This document shows positions 41,221 through 49,016 of a stretch of 64,000 nt of DNA, piece after piece (position 1 is the first letter of the stretch; each line of letters opens with the position of its first letter). Below the pieces are notes generated by a model. It searched no databases. It was not told where the DNA came from and saw nothing but the letters and a program-made list of their open reading frames with translations. Position numbers and translations under genes: made by a program. The stretch lies in the NCBI GenBank assembly GCA_017458225.1, contig JAFTFX010000008.1, positions 52,409 to 116,408 of the forward strand, read 5' to 3'. This DNA is from Prevotella sp. Its GTDB lineage: Bacteria; Bacteroidota; Bacteroidia; Bacteroidales; Bacteroidaceae.

Positions 41221-43224
41221 TTAGACAATGAGCTCGCGTCCCTGGCGCTTGGCCAGCAGGTCGCAATACTCCTTGGTTTCCTTATGTTTTTTGAGTAATT
41301 CTATTTGTTCAGGCAACCGGTTGCCCTGCTGTTGCAGCTGGTGCAACTTCTGATCGATTTCTTTCAGCTCGTTCCGCAGAATGTCGAGCCGGAAGTCGGC
41401 CACCAGATGACTGACGCGGTCGCGCAGACTGCCTTCGCGCGGCTGCATCACAAAGCGGCCACCCAGCTGATAGCGGTCGATAGCCAGGCGCGTGGCCAGC
41501 CGACTGACCTCGGGGTCGGGATGACTGCAGAAGTAGGTCTCTGCCTTGAAGCCCGGTTCCTTGCAGTGTGTCACGGCCTCAGTCAGAATCTGCACATTCA
41601 GCGGAGAGGCAAAGGTCAACTGGTCTTGCGACAGGTCGAAGTCGATATATTCGGCCACGGAGAGCGAGATGGTCTGTCCGTCGTCGGTCTCCACATTGTC
41701 GTAGATGATTTCCTCACCATGGCGCACCAGTTCGCGCACCAGCAGCAGTTCAATCTGCGATGCCTGTTCCTGCAAGGGAGGAGAAGACTCTCCCCCAACC
41801 CCTCCCTGTGAGGGAGGGGAGTAAATAGAGTTGTTGGCGGTAGTAGCATCCTGTCCAGAGGTCTGACCACTCCCCTCCCTCACAGGGAGGGGCTGGGGGC
41901 GGGTCCGTTCTTCTATCTCCTTGCGTATATACTTGTTCATCTCGGCAATGAGCGTCTGCTCTTTCATGCCGATGCGCTGGGAGAAATCGGTCAGATAGGT
42001 GGAGCGCAGTATCTGGTCGGGAATGACCGAGATGCTCTTCACGATACCGCCGATTCCATCAGACCGCTTCACGGGGTCGCTGACATTCTCGACCGTCAGC
42101 CTGCTCTTGAAAGTGATGAAGTCGGTCTGGTTCTCGTCAATATATTTCCTGAGTTCCTCGGCCGAGTGCTTGCGTGCAAACGAATCGGGATCGTCGCCGT
42201 CGGGCAGCAGCAGCACCTTGATGTTCATGCCCTCGGCCAGCAGCATGTCGGTGCCGCGCATGGCAGCGTGGATGCCGGCCTCGTCGCCGTCGTAGAGCAG
42301 CGTGATGTTCTGCGTGAAGCGGTGCAGCATGTGAATCTGGTGCAGCGACAGGGCCGTGCCGCTGTTGGCCACCACATTCTCAATGCCTGCCTGGTGCATG
42401 GCAATCACGTCGGTATAGCCCTCCACCATGAACACACGGTCTTCTTTCACAATGGCGCGCTTGGCCTGATAGAGACCGTAGAGTTCGCGTTCCTTATGAT
42501 AGATGTCGCTGTCGGGCGAGTTCACATATTTCTGGGCCACGCCCTTGGTGCGCGAGTCGAGCAGTCGGCCGCCAAAGGCCACCACCTTGCCGCTGACGTT
42601 GAACCACGGGAAGATGACGCGGCCACGGTAGCGGTCAATCAATGACGAATTATCACCTTCATAGCACAACCCCGTCTTCACCAGGAACTCAGCCTTATAG
42701 CCGGCCTTCAGGGCTGCCGACGACATGGCATCGCGCTTCGGCAAGGCATAGCCCAACTGGAACTTCTCAATGATGTCGTCGCGGATGCCACGGCTGCGGA
42801 AGTACTGCTTGCCGATGGCTATGCCGTCAGGGTCTTCTTTCAGAAGGCGGTGGAAATAGTCCTTGGCCCACTCGTTCACGATGAACATCGACTCGCGTGC
42901 GCTCTGTTCCTGCCGCTCTTCGTCGGTCAGTTCCTTCTCAACAATCTCGATATTGTATTTCTTTGCCAGCCAGCGCAGGGCCTCGGGATAGGTAATCTGC
43001 TCGTGCTCCATCAGGAAGCCGGCCGGCGTACCGCCCTTGCCGCACACAAAGCAGTGACAGATGTTCTTGGCCGGACTGACCATGAACGACGGGTTCTTGT
43101 CGTCGTGGAACGGGCACAGACCTTTGTAGTTCACGCCGCTTTTGCGAAGCGTCACGAACTCGCCCACCACATCGACTATCTTAGCCGCGTCAACAATCCT
43201 ATCAACTGTCGCTCTGTCTATCAT
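41221..43224 (-). CDS. dnaG: DNA primase
   Basis: 667 residues from MIDRATVDRIVDAAKIVDVV. The frame is open further upstream to 43380, but the promoter at 43236-43267 fixes the start at 43224. CHC2 zinc finger: Cys37, His40, Cys58, Cys61. TOPRIM core: Glu268 in FMVEGYTDV, Asp312 and Asp314 in YDGDEAG. The C-terminal helicase-interaction region follows. Residues 442-478, in the linker before it, come from a 108-bp palindromic repeat inserted in frame. DnaG makes RNA primers at the replication fork. First gene of the dnaG-queD-queE-cls run. Confidence 0.95.
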   Translation of the reverse strand: MIDRATVDRIVDAAKIVDVVGEFVTLRKSGVNYKGLCPFHDDKNPSFMVSPAKNICHCFVCGKGGTPAGFLMEHEQITYPEALRWLAKKYNIEIVEKELTDEERQEQSARESMFIVNEWAKDYFHRLLKEDPDGIAIGKQYFRSRGIRDDIIEKFQLGYALPKRDAMSSAALKAGYKAEFLVKTGLCYEGDNSSLIDRYRGRVIFPWFNVSGKVVAFGGRLLDSRTKGVAQKYVNSPDSDIYHKERELYGLYQAKRAIVKEDRVFMVEGYTDVIAMHQAGIENVVANSGTALSLHQIHMLHRFTQNITLLYDGDEAGIHAAMRGTDMLLAEGMNIKVLLLPDGDDPDSFARKHSAEELRKYIDENQTDFITFKSRLTVENVSDPVKRSDGIGGIVKSISVIPDQILRSTYLTDFSQRIGMKEQTLIAEMNKYIRKEIEERTRPQPLPVREGSGQTSGQDATTANNSIYSPPSQGGVGGESSPPLQEQASQIELLLVRELVRHGEEIIYDNVETDDGQTISLSVAEYIDFDLSQDQLTFASPLNVQILTEAVTHCKEPGFKAETYFCSHPDPEVSRLATRLAIDRYQLGGRFVMQPREGSLRDRVSHLVADFRLDILRNELKEIDQKLHQLQQQGNRLPEQIELLKKHKETKEYCDLLAKRQGRELIV
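41792..41899. repeat. 108-bp palindromic element inserted in frame in dnaG
   Basis: Two 31-bp arms, 41792-41822 and 41869-41899, are inverse copies with one mismatch. Each arm is itself a hairpin (CCCCTCCCT-GTG-AGGGAGGGG). The element is 108 bp, exactly 36 codons, and adds a Pro/Gly/Ser-rich linker to DnaG. Confidence 0.85.
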
Positions 43225-43235
43225 AATTTCAGGGA

Positions 43236-43267
43236 CAAAGGTACATCTTTTTTCCCAATCTCGCAAA
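43236..43267 (-). promoter_or_regulatory. promoter of the dnaG operon
   Basis: On the minus strand, TTTG at 43264-43267, a 20-bp spacer and TACCTTTG at 43236-43243, just 12 bp from the ATG. Confidence 0.85.
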
Positions 43268-43354
43268 CTTTCCGACCGTCTATGTATTGTCATCAGCGCC
43301 AAATGACAGGACAACTCATGTTGAAACAGATGACAGTTCATGGCAAACCATTTT

Positions 43355-43420
43355 ACAAAGTCGACGAGTTTGTTCAACAAAGTCGACGAGTTTGTTCAAC
43401 AAAGTCGACGAGTTTGTTCG
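43355..43420. repeat. three 22-bp iterons between dnaG and pta
   Basis: Three near-identical units start at 43355, 43377 and 43399 (ACAAAGTCGACGAGTTTGTT). Each holds the dyad AACAAA...TTTGTT and a GTCGAC site. They lie between the divergent dnaG and pta promoters. The 320-bp gap 43225-43544 otherwise holds only those promoters. Confidence 0.85.
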
Positions 43421-43494
43421 GTGAAGTCTATGCGTTTATAAAACAATGCCATATTTTTTTCTGTTTACTTCATCGTTGTTCGGATTATTTTTAC

Positions 43495-43502
43495 TACTTT
43501 TG
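43495..43502 (+). promoter_or_regulatory. -7 box of pta-ackA
   Basis: TACTTTTG, 42 bp before the pta ATG at 43545. The nearest TTG is at 43476-43478, a short 16-bp spacer. Confidence 0.65.
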
Positions 43503-43544
43503 CATGCAAAATACATTCTATTTAACAAATCAATATCAAACACT

Positions 43545-44555
43545 ATGGGATTAATTGAACAAATCATTGCGCGTGCCAAGAGCAACAAGCAGCGCATCGT
43601 GCTCCCCGAGGCCGAGGAGGAGCGCACCCTGACAGCAGCCGACCGCGTGCTGGCTGACGACATTGCCGACCTGATTCTGATTGGAAACCCCGAAAAGGTT
43701 CACGCACTGGCAGCCGAGAAGGGACTGAAAAACATTGACAAGGCCACCCTCATCGACCCGCTGAACTACGAGAAGAGCGAAGAGCTGGCCCAGCTGCTGC
43801 AGAAACTGCGCGAGAAGAAGGGCATGACCATCGAGAAAGCCCGCGAGCTGGTGAAGGATCCGCTCTACCTGGGTTGCATGATCATCAAGACCGAGGGCGC
43901 CGACGGTCAGATCTCGGGTGCCCTCTCTACCACTGGCGAGACCCTGCGCCCCGCCCTGCAAATCATCAAGTGCGCCCCCGGCATCACCTGCGTGAGCGGT
44001 GCCATGCTGATGATTACCGACAAGCCCGAATATGGCGAGAACGGCGTGCTCGTGGTTGGCGACGTGGCCGTAACGCCCATGCCCGATGCTGCCCAGCTCT
44101 CGCAGATTGCCGTTTGCACGGCACAGACAGCTAAGAGCGTGGCCGGATTCCAGGATCCCCGTGTGGCCATGCTGAGCTTCTCAACCAAGGGAAGTGCTTC
44201 GCACGAGGTGGTCGACAAGGTGGTCGAGGCCACACGTCTGGCCAAGGAGCTCGATCCGGCCCTGAAGATCGACGGTGAGCTACAGGCCGATGCCGCCCTG
44301 GTTCCCTCAGTGGGCAGCAAGAAGGCTCCCGGCAGCGAGATTGCCGGCAAGGCCAACGTGCTGGTGTTCCCCTGCCTCGAGGTGGGCAACATTGCCTATA
44401 AGCTGGTGCAGCGCCTCGCCGGTGCCACAGCCATCGGCCCCATCCTGCAGGGTATTGCCCGTCCCGTGAACGACCTGTCGCGCGGCTGCTCGGTCGAGGA
44501 CATCTACTACCTCGTTGCCATCACCGCCTGCCAGGCCATGGATGCCAAGAAATAA
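43545..44555 (+). CDS. pta: phosphate acetyltransferase
   Basis: 336 residues from MGLIEQIIARAKSNKQRIVL; the ATG at 43446 lies upstream of the promoter box and is rejected. LPEAEEERTLTAADRVL, then STTGETLRPALQIIKC, NGVLVVGDVAVTPMPDAAQL, LSFSTKGSASHEVVDKV and ELQADAALVP follow the short, catalytic-domain-only Pta family. It interconverts acetyl-CoA and acetyl phosphate. Co-transcribed with ackA, 15 bp downstream, for ATP formation from acetyl-CoA. Confidence 0.95.
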   Translation: MGLIEQIIARAKSNKQRIVLPEAEEERTLTAADRVLADDIADLILIGNPEKVHALAAEKGLKNIDKATLIDPLNYEKSEELAQLLQKLREKKGMTIEKARELVKDPLYLGCMIIKTEGADGQISGALSTTGETLRPALQIIKCAPGITCVSGAMLMITDKPEYGENGVLVVGDVAVTPMPDAAQLSQIAVCTAQTAKSVAGFQDPRVAMLSFSTKGSASHEVVDKVVEATRLAKELDPALKIDGELQADAALVPSVGSKKAPGSEIAGKANVLVFPCLEVGNIAYKLVQRLAGATAIGPILQGIARPVNDLSRGCSVEDIYYLVAITACQAMDAKK

Positions 44556-44570
44556 AACAAGTTTGTAACT

Positions 44571-45761
44571 ATGAAGATATTAGTTTTGAATTGCGGTTCG
44601 TCCTCTATCAAGTACGCATTGTACAACATGGACGACAAGAGTGTGATGACCAGCGGCGGTGCCGAGCGTGTAGGACTTGACGGCGCTTTCGTGAAAGTGA
44701 AACTCGCTAACGGCGAGAAAAAGCAGATTATGCACGACATTCCCGAGCATACCGAGGGCGTGAAGTTCATTTTCTCCCTGCTCACCGACCCCGAGATTGG
44801 TGTCATCAAAGACCTGAAAGAGATTGATGCCGTAGGCCACCGCATGGTGCACGGCGGCGAGAAGTTCAACAAGAGCGTGCTGCTCACCGACGAGGTGCTG
44901 CAGGCCTTCGAGGCCGTCAGCGACCTGGCCCCCCTGCACAACCCTGCCAACCTGAAGGGTGTGAACGCCGTGAAGGAGCTGATGCCCGGTCTGCCCCAGG
45001 TGGGCGTGTTCGACACTGCCTTCCACCAGACCATGCCTGCCAAGGCTTATATGTACGCCATTCCCTACGAGCTGTACGAGAAGTACGGCGTGCGCCGCTA
45101 CGGCTTCCACGGAACGAGCCATCGCTATGTCAGCGCCCGTGCGCTGGAGTTCCTGGGCATGAAGCCCGAGGGCACGAAGGTCATCACCTGCCACGTGGGC
45201 AACGGCGGTTCGATTGCTGCTGTCGTTGACGGCAAGTGCGTTGACACCTCAATGGGTCTCACCCCGCTGGAAGGCCTCGTGATGGGTACCCGAAGCGGCG
45301 ACATCGACGGCGGTGCCGTGACGTTCATTGAGAAGAAGCTGGGTCTGGATGCCGACGGCATGTCGAACCTGCTGAACAAGAAGAGCGGCGTGGCCGGCAT
45401 CACCGGCGGTTCGAGCGACATGCGCGACGTAGAGAACGCTGCCAAGGAAGGCAACGAGCGTGCTCAGCTGGCTCAGGACATGTATTTCTATCGCATCAAG
45501 AAGTACATTGGTGCCTACGCAGCCGCCATGGGTGGTGTCGATGTCATCGTGTTCACTGCCGGTGTGGGCGAGAACCAGATTGGCATGCGCTCAGCCGTTT
45601 GCGAAGGTCTGGAGTTCCTGGGCGTGAAGTTCGACGAGAAGAAGAACAACGTTCGCGGCGAAGAGGCTATCATCTCTGCCGACGACTCTAAGGTTAAGGT
45701 CGTGGTCATCCCCACCGACGAGGAGCTGATGATTGCCACCGACACCATGAACCTGCTGTAA
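44571..45761 (+). CDS. ackA: acetate kinase
   Basis: 396 residues, full length. ILVLNCGSSSIKYALY, then GHRMVHGGEKF, FDTAFHQTMPAKAYMYAIPY, RRYGFHGTSHRYVS, HVGNGGSIAAV, DTSMGLTPLEGLVMGTRSGD and FTAGVGENQ are the acetokinase signatures in order. It makes ATP and acetate from acetyl phosphate supplied by Pta. An excellent terminator follows. Confidence 0.97.
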   Translation: MKILVLNCGSSSIKYALYNMDDKSVMTSGGAERVGLDGAFVKVKLANGEKKQIMHDIPEHTEGVKFIFSLLTDPEIGVIKDLKEIDAVGHRMVHGGEKFNKSVLLTDEVLQAFEAVSDLAPLHNPANLKGVNAVKELMPGLPQVGVFDTAFHQTMPAKAYMYAIPYELYEKYGVRRYGFHGTSHRYVSARALEFLGMKPEGTKVITCHVGNGGSIAAVVDGKCVDTSMGLTPLEGLVMGTRSGDIDGGAVTFIEKKLGLDADGMSNLLNKKSGVAGITGGSSDMRDVENAAKEGNERAQLAQDMYFYRIKKYIGAYAAAMGGVDVIVFTAGVGENQIGMRSAVCEGLEFLGVKFDEKKNNVRGEEAIISADDSKVKVVVIPTDEELMIATDTMNLL

Positions 45762-45783
45762 GAACAGCGTTTCTTATAAACAC

Positions 45784-45822
45784 AAGAAGAGCCTGTCCGC
45801 GCAATGCAGACAGGCTCTTCTT
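45784..45822. terminator. bidirectional terminator between ackA and cysK
   Basis: A 14-bp perfect stem (45784-45797 with 45809-45822) has an 11-nt loop; its arms begin AAGAAGAG and end CTCTTCTT, with A/T-rich flanks on both sides. Confidence 0.9.
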
Positions 45823-45839
45823 ATTCCAGTTATTTCTTT

Positions 45840-46787
45840 TTACAAGGGATATTCCTCGAAGGCATAGAGCACGGTGGAGAGGTAGCGCTCACCCGTGTCG
45901 GGCAGCAAGACAACGATCTTCTTGCCCTTGTTCTCTGGACGCTTGGCCACCTCGGTGGCAGCATAGAGGGCAGCGCCGGCCGAGATGCCTACGAGCAGGC
46001 CTTCCTGCTGGGCAATCTCACGACCTGTGCGGATGGCTGCGTCGTTCTCCACATCGAACACCTCGTCGATGATGGCGGCATCGTAGGTCTTGGGCACAAA
46101 GCCTGCACCAATGCCCTGAATCTTGTGGGGACCGCTCTGTCCGCCGTTCAGCACGGGGCTTGACTTCGGCTCCACGGCAATCACCTTCACGTTGGGGTTC
46201 TGCTCCTTCAGATACTTACCCACACCCGAGATGGTACCACCGGTGCCCACGCCGGCCACGAAGATGTCTACCTTTCCGTCGGTCTGGCTCCACACCTCAG
46301 GACCCGTGGTGGCATAGTGCTTGGCAGGGTTGGCGGCATTCTCGAACTGCTGCAGGATGACAGCACCGGGAATCTCGTCGCGCAGAGCCTCGGCAGCACG
46401 GATGGCACCGGGCATGCCGTCCTTGCCACTGGTCAGGCGCACCTCAGCACCGTAGGCTTTCACCAGGTTGCGACGCTCCACGCTCATGGTCTCGGGCATG
46501 GTCAGGATGAGGTGGTAACCCTTCACGGCGCTGACCAGAGCCAGACCTACGCCTGTGTTGCCGCTGGTGGGCTCGATGATGGTGGCTCCGGGCTTCAAGA
46601 TGCCCTTCTGCTCGGCATCTTCTATCATGGCCAGGGCGATGCGGTCTTTCACGCTGCCGCCGGGATTGAAATACTCTACCTTGGCGATGACGGGAGTGTC
46701 AAGGCCCTTCTTCTCAGAATACTTATTGAGCTCAAGAAGTGGTGTGTTGCCGATGAGCTCGGTCAGCTGTTTTGCAATCTTTGCCAT
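45840..46787 (-). CDS. cysK: cysteine synthase A
   Basis: 315 residues. The PLP lysine is Lys47 in [46 protein letters not shown] and [11 protein letters not shown] are the O-acetylserine sulfhydrylase signatures. It makes cysteine from O-acetylserine and sulfide in the cytoplasm. It is next to a homologous-pathway sulfhydrylase gene on the same strand, each with its own promoter box. Confidence 0.95.
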   Translation of the reverse strand: MAKIAKQLTELIGNTPLLELNKYSEKKGLDTPVIAKVEYFNPGGSVKDRIALAMIEDAEQKGILKPGATIIEPTSGNTGVGLALVSAVKGYHLILTMPETMSVERRNLVKAYGAEVRLTSGKDGMPGAIRAAEALRDEIPGAVILQQFENAANPAKHYATTGPEVWSQTDGKVDIFVAGVGTGGTISGVGKYLKEQNPNVKVIAVEPKSSPVLNGGQSGPHKIQGIGAGFVPKTYDAAIIDEVFDVENDAAIRTGREIAQQEGLLVGISAGAALYAATEVAKRPENKGKKIVVLLPDTGERYLSTVLYAFEEYPL

Positions 46788-46824
46788 AGTCTGTCAAATT
46801 TGTTTGTTCTCAAAAATCTGAGGG

Positions 46825-46832
46825 CAAAAGTA
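46825..46832 (-). promoter_or_regulatory. candidate -7 box of cysK
   Basis: TACTTTTG on the minus strand, 38 bp before the cysK ATG. Confidence 0.6.
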
Positions 46833-46951
46833 GTTATATTTTTTTGAACGTATGCACCCGAGCTGTGGTTTTCTGCGAAAAATACCATACTCATGTGATG
46901 CTATCGTCACCCAAAAAGGTGAGCCATCACGGTGCTTTCGAGCGTTGCAGA

Positions 46952-48241
46952 TCAAATCTGGTCGAACGCCTGCGAGAGGTCGTCGATGATGTCGTCGATA
47001 TGCTCAGTACCGATGCTGAGGCGGATGGTGGCAGGAGTGATGTGCTGCTGCTCCAACTCTTCGGGACTCATCTGCGAGTGAGTGGTGGTGTAGGGGTGGA
47101 TGACCAGACTCTTCACGTCGGCCACGTTGGCCAGCAGCGAGAAGATCTGCAGGGCATCGATGAACTTCCATGCCTCTTCCTGTCCGCCTTTGATCTCGAA
47201 GGTGAAGATGCTTCCGGCTCCCTTCGGGAAGTACTTCTTGTAGAGGGCGTGGTCGGGATGGCTCTCCAGAGCCGGGTGGTTCACCTTGGCCACCTTCGGG
47301 TGCTTGCTCAAGAAGTCTACCACCTTCAGGGCATTCTCCACGTGGCGCTCAACACGCAGTGAGAGCGTCTCCAGGCCCTGCAGCAGAATCCATGCGTTGA
47401 AGGGGCTGATGGCAGCACCGGTATCGCGCAGAATCACGGCACGGATGCGAGTGACGAAAGCGGCAGGGCCGGCCACGTCGGCAAACACGGCTCCGTGGTA
47501 CGAGGGATCGGGCTTGGCCAGCGTAGGATACTTGTCGGCATTGGCCTTCCAGTCGAACTTACCGCCGTCGACGATCACGCCGCCAAGGCTTGAACCGTGA
47601 CCGCCCAGGAACTTCGTGGCCGAGTGTACCACGATGTCGGCTCCGTGCTCCAGCGGACGGATGATGTAGGGCGTGCCGAAGGTGTTGTCGACGATGAACA
47701 CAATGTTGTGCCGATGGGCTATCTCAGCCACAGCCTCCAGATTGGTCACGTCGCTATTGGGGTTGCCGAAGGTCTCAGCATATATCACTTTTGTGTTGGG
47801 CTGGATGGCGGCCTCCAGTGCCTTCAGGTCGTTCACGTTCACAATGGTGTTGGTGATACCCTGCGTGGAGAGCGTGTGGGTGATCAGGTTGAACGAGCCA
47901 CCATAGAGGTTGTCGGCAGCCACGATATGGTCGCCAGCCTGGGCGATGTTCTGCAGGGCATAGGTCACGGCAGCAGCACCACTGGCCACAGCCAGTCCGG
48001 CCACACCACCCTCAAGGGCAGCCACGCGATCCTCGAACACACCCTGTGTGGAGTTGGTCAGTCGGCCATAGATATTACCTGCATCGCGCAGACCGAAGCG
48101 GTCGGCAGCATGCTGTGAGTTGCGGAACACGTATGATGTGGTCTGGTAGATGGGCACGGCACGTGCGTCGGTAGCGGGGTCGGCCTGCTCTTGTCCTACA
48201 TGCAGTTGGAGCGTCTCAAAACGATAATTCTTCTGTGCCAT
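46952..48241 (-). CDS. O-acetylhomoserine aminocarboxypropyltransferase/sulfhydrylase-like
   Basis: 429 residues, the length of MetY-type Cys/Met-metabolism PLP enzymes. ETLQLHVGQEQADPATDARA, then PIYQTTSYVF, NIYGRLTNSTQ, VDNTFGTPY, and the PLP lysine Lys210 in SATKFLGGHG, then NAWILLQGLETLSLRVERH. It makes homocysteine from O-acetylhomoserine and sulfide, or cysteine from O-acetylserine. The divergent Lrp-family gene shares its promoter region, so it is a likely regulator of this gene. Confidence 0.9.
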   Translation of the reverse strand: MAQKNYRFETLQLHVGQEQADPATDARAVPIYQTTSYVFRNSQHAADRFGLRDAGNIYGRLTNSTQGVFEDRVAALEGGVAGLAVASGAAAVTYALQNIAQAGDHIVAADNLYGGSFNLITHTLSTQGITNTIVNVNDLKALEAAIQPNTKVIYAETFGNPNSDVTNLEAVAEIAHRHNIVFIVDNTFGTPYIIRPLEHGADIVVHSATKFLGGHGSSLGGVIVDGGKFDWKANADKYPTLAKPDPSYHGAVFADVAGPAAFVTRIRAVILRDTGAAISPFNAWILLQGLETLSLRVERHVENALKVVDFLSKHPKVAKVNHPALESHPDHALYKKYFPKGAGSIFTFEIKGGQEEAWKFIDALQIFSLLANVADVKSLVIHPYTTTHSQMSPEELEQQHITPATIRLSIGTEHIDDIIDDLSQAFDQI

Positions 48242-48306
48242 AATTCTTTTCCTTTCTTTAATTGTTTGTTATTTCTTTTTATTCTTTTATTTTCATTTTG
48301 ACGTTG

Positions 48307-48338
48307 CAAAGGTACGAAGTTTAGAAATATCCACCAAA
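48307..48338 (-). promoter_or_regulatory. promoter of the sulfhydrylase gene
   Basis: On the minus strand, TTTG at 48335-48338, a 20-bp spacer and TACCTTTG at 48307-48314. It nearly abuts the divergent Lrp-gene promoter. Confidence 0.85.
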
Positions 48339-48342
48339 TTTC

Positions 48343-48373
48343 TTGCAAATAACAGAAGAAATACCTAATTTTG
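48343..48373 (+). promoter_or_regulatory. promoter of the Lrp-family gene
   Basis: TTG at 48343-48345, a 20-bp spacer and TAATTTTG at 48366-48373. Only 4 bp separate it from the -33 box of the divergent promoter, so one bound regulator could affect both. Confidence 0.8.
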
Positions 48374-48443
48374 TACCTCAGACAGAAATCTGTTCCAAAA
48401 CTAGCTCTTTTTAAGCATTTCAAAAGAAAATCTTTCTACAAAT

Positions 48444-48908
48444 ATGACCGAAACCCTCGACGAGACTGACTTGCAGATACTCCGCACGCTGCAAAAAAAC
48501 GCGAAACTGACCACCAAAGAACTGGCCGATGCCGTCCATCTGACCCCCACGCCCGTCTTCGAGCGCCAGAAACGACTGGAGCGCAAGGGCTACATTAAGA
48601 AGTATATGGCCGTGCTCGATGCCGAAAAGCTGGGCCAAGGCCTGACGGTGTTCTGCAAGGTGAAGCTCACACAGATTAACCACCAGATAGCCGATGCTTT
48701 CGTACACCGCGTCATGCGCATCCCCGAGGTGACCGAGTGCTACAACACCTCGGGTGCCTATGATTATCTATTAAAGGTACGCGCACGCGATATGAAGCAA
48801 TACCAGGAGTTCGTGCTCAACAAACTGGGCGAGATTGAGAGCCTTGGCTCGCTGGAAAGCACCTTCGTGATGAGCGAGGTGAAGCAGACCTATGGGCTCA
48901 ACATATAG
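48444..48908 (+). CDS. Lrp/AsnC family transcriptional regulator
   Basis: 154 residues. N-terminal winged helix (LDETDLQILRTLQKNAKLTT, then KELADAVHLTPTPVFERQKR, LERKGYIKKY). C-terminal RAM ligand domain (VTECYNTSGAYDYLLKVRAR, then DMKQYQEFVLNKL). Such proteins form octamers and sense amino acids such as leucine, methionine or cysteine. Its position back to back with the sulfhydrylase gene points to control of sulfur amino acid synthesis; that is inference. Predicted leader about 65 nt. Confidence 0.9.
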   Translation: MTETLDETDLQILRTLQKNAKLTTKELADAVHLTPTPVFERQKRLERKGYIKKYMAVLDAEKLGQGLTVFCKVKLTQINHQIADAFVHRVMRIPEVTECYNTSGAYDYLLKVRARDMKQYQEFVLNKLGEIESLGSLESTFVMSEVKQTYGLNI

Positions 48909-48911
48909 TCC

Positions 48912-48935
48912 GGCATACTAAAATCATGGTATGCC
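48912..48935. other. 7-bp inverted repeat after the Lrp-family gene
   Basis: GGCATAC (48912-48918) and GTATGCC (48929-48935) are perfect inverse copies with a 10-bp spacer. No U tract follows, so it could be a weak terminator or an operator for the SusC operon 43 bp downstream. Confidence 0.4.
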
Positions 48936-48954
48936 AAATACCCTCTGATGGCTA

Positions 48955-48985
48955 TTGTGGGTGTTTGGGGAAGTTGCTAATTTTG
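48955..48985 (+). promoter_or_regulatory. promoter of the SusC/SusD operon
   Basis: TTG at 48955-48957, a 20-bp spacer and TAATTTTG at 48978-48985, 31 bp before the ATG. Confidence 0.75.
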
Positions 48986-49016
48986 CACCGTATTTTCAGG
49001 CGAACACAAAAGCAAC

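Noticed and set aside
43446-43544. N-terminal extension of pta
   Set aside because: The extension starts upstream of the -7 box, and MGLIEQIIARAKSNKQRIVL is the standard Pta start.
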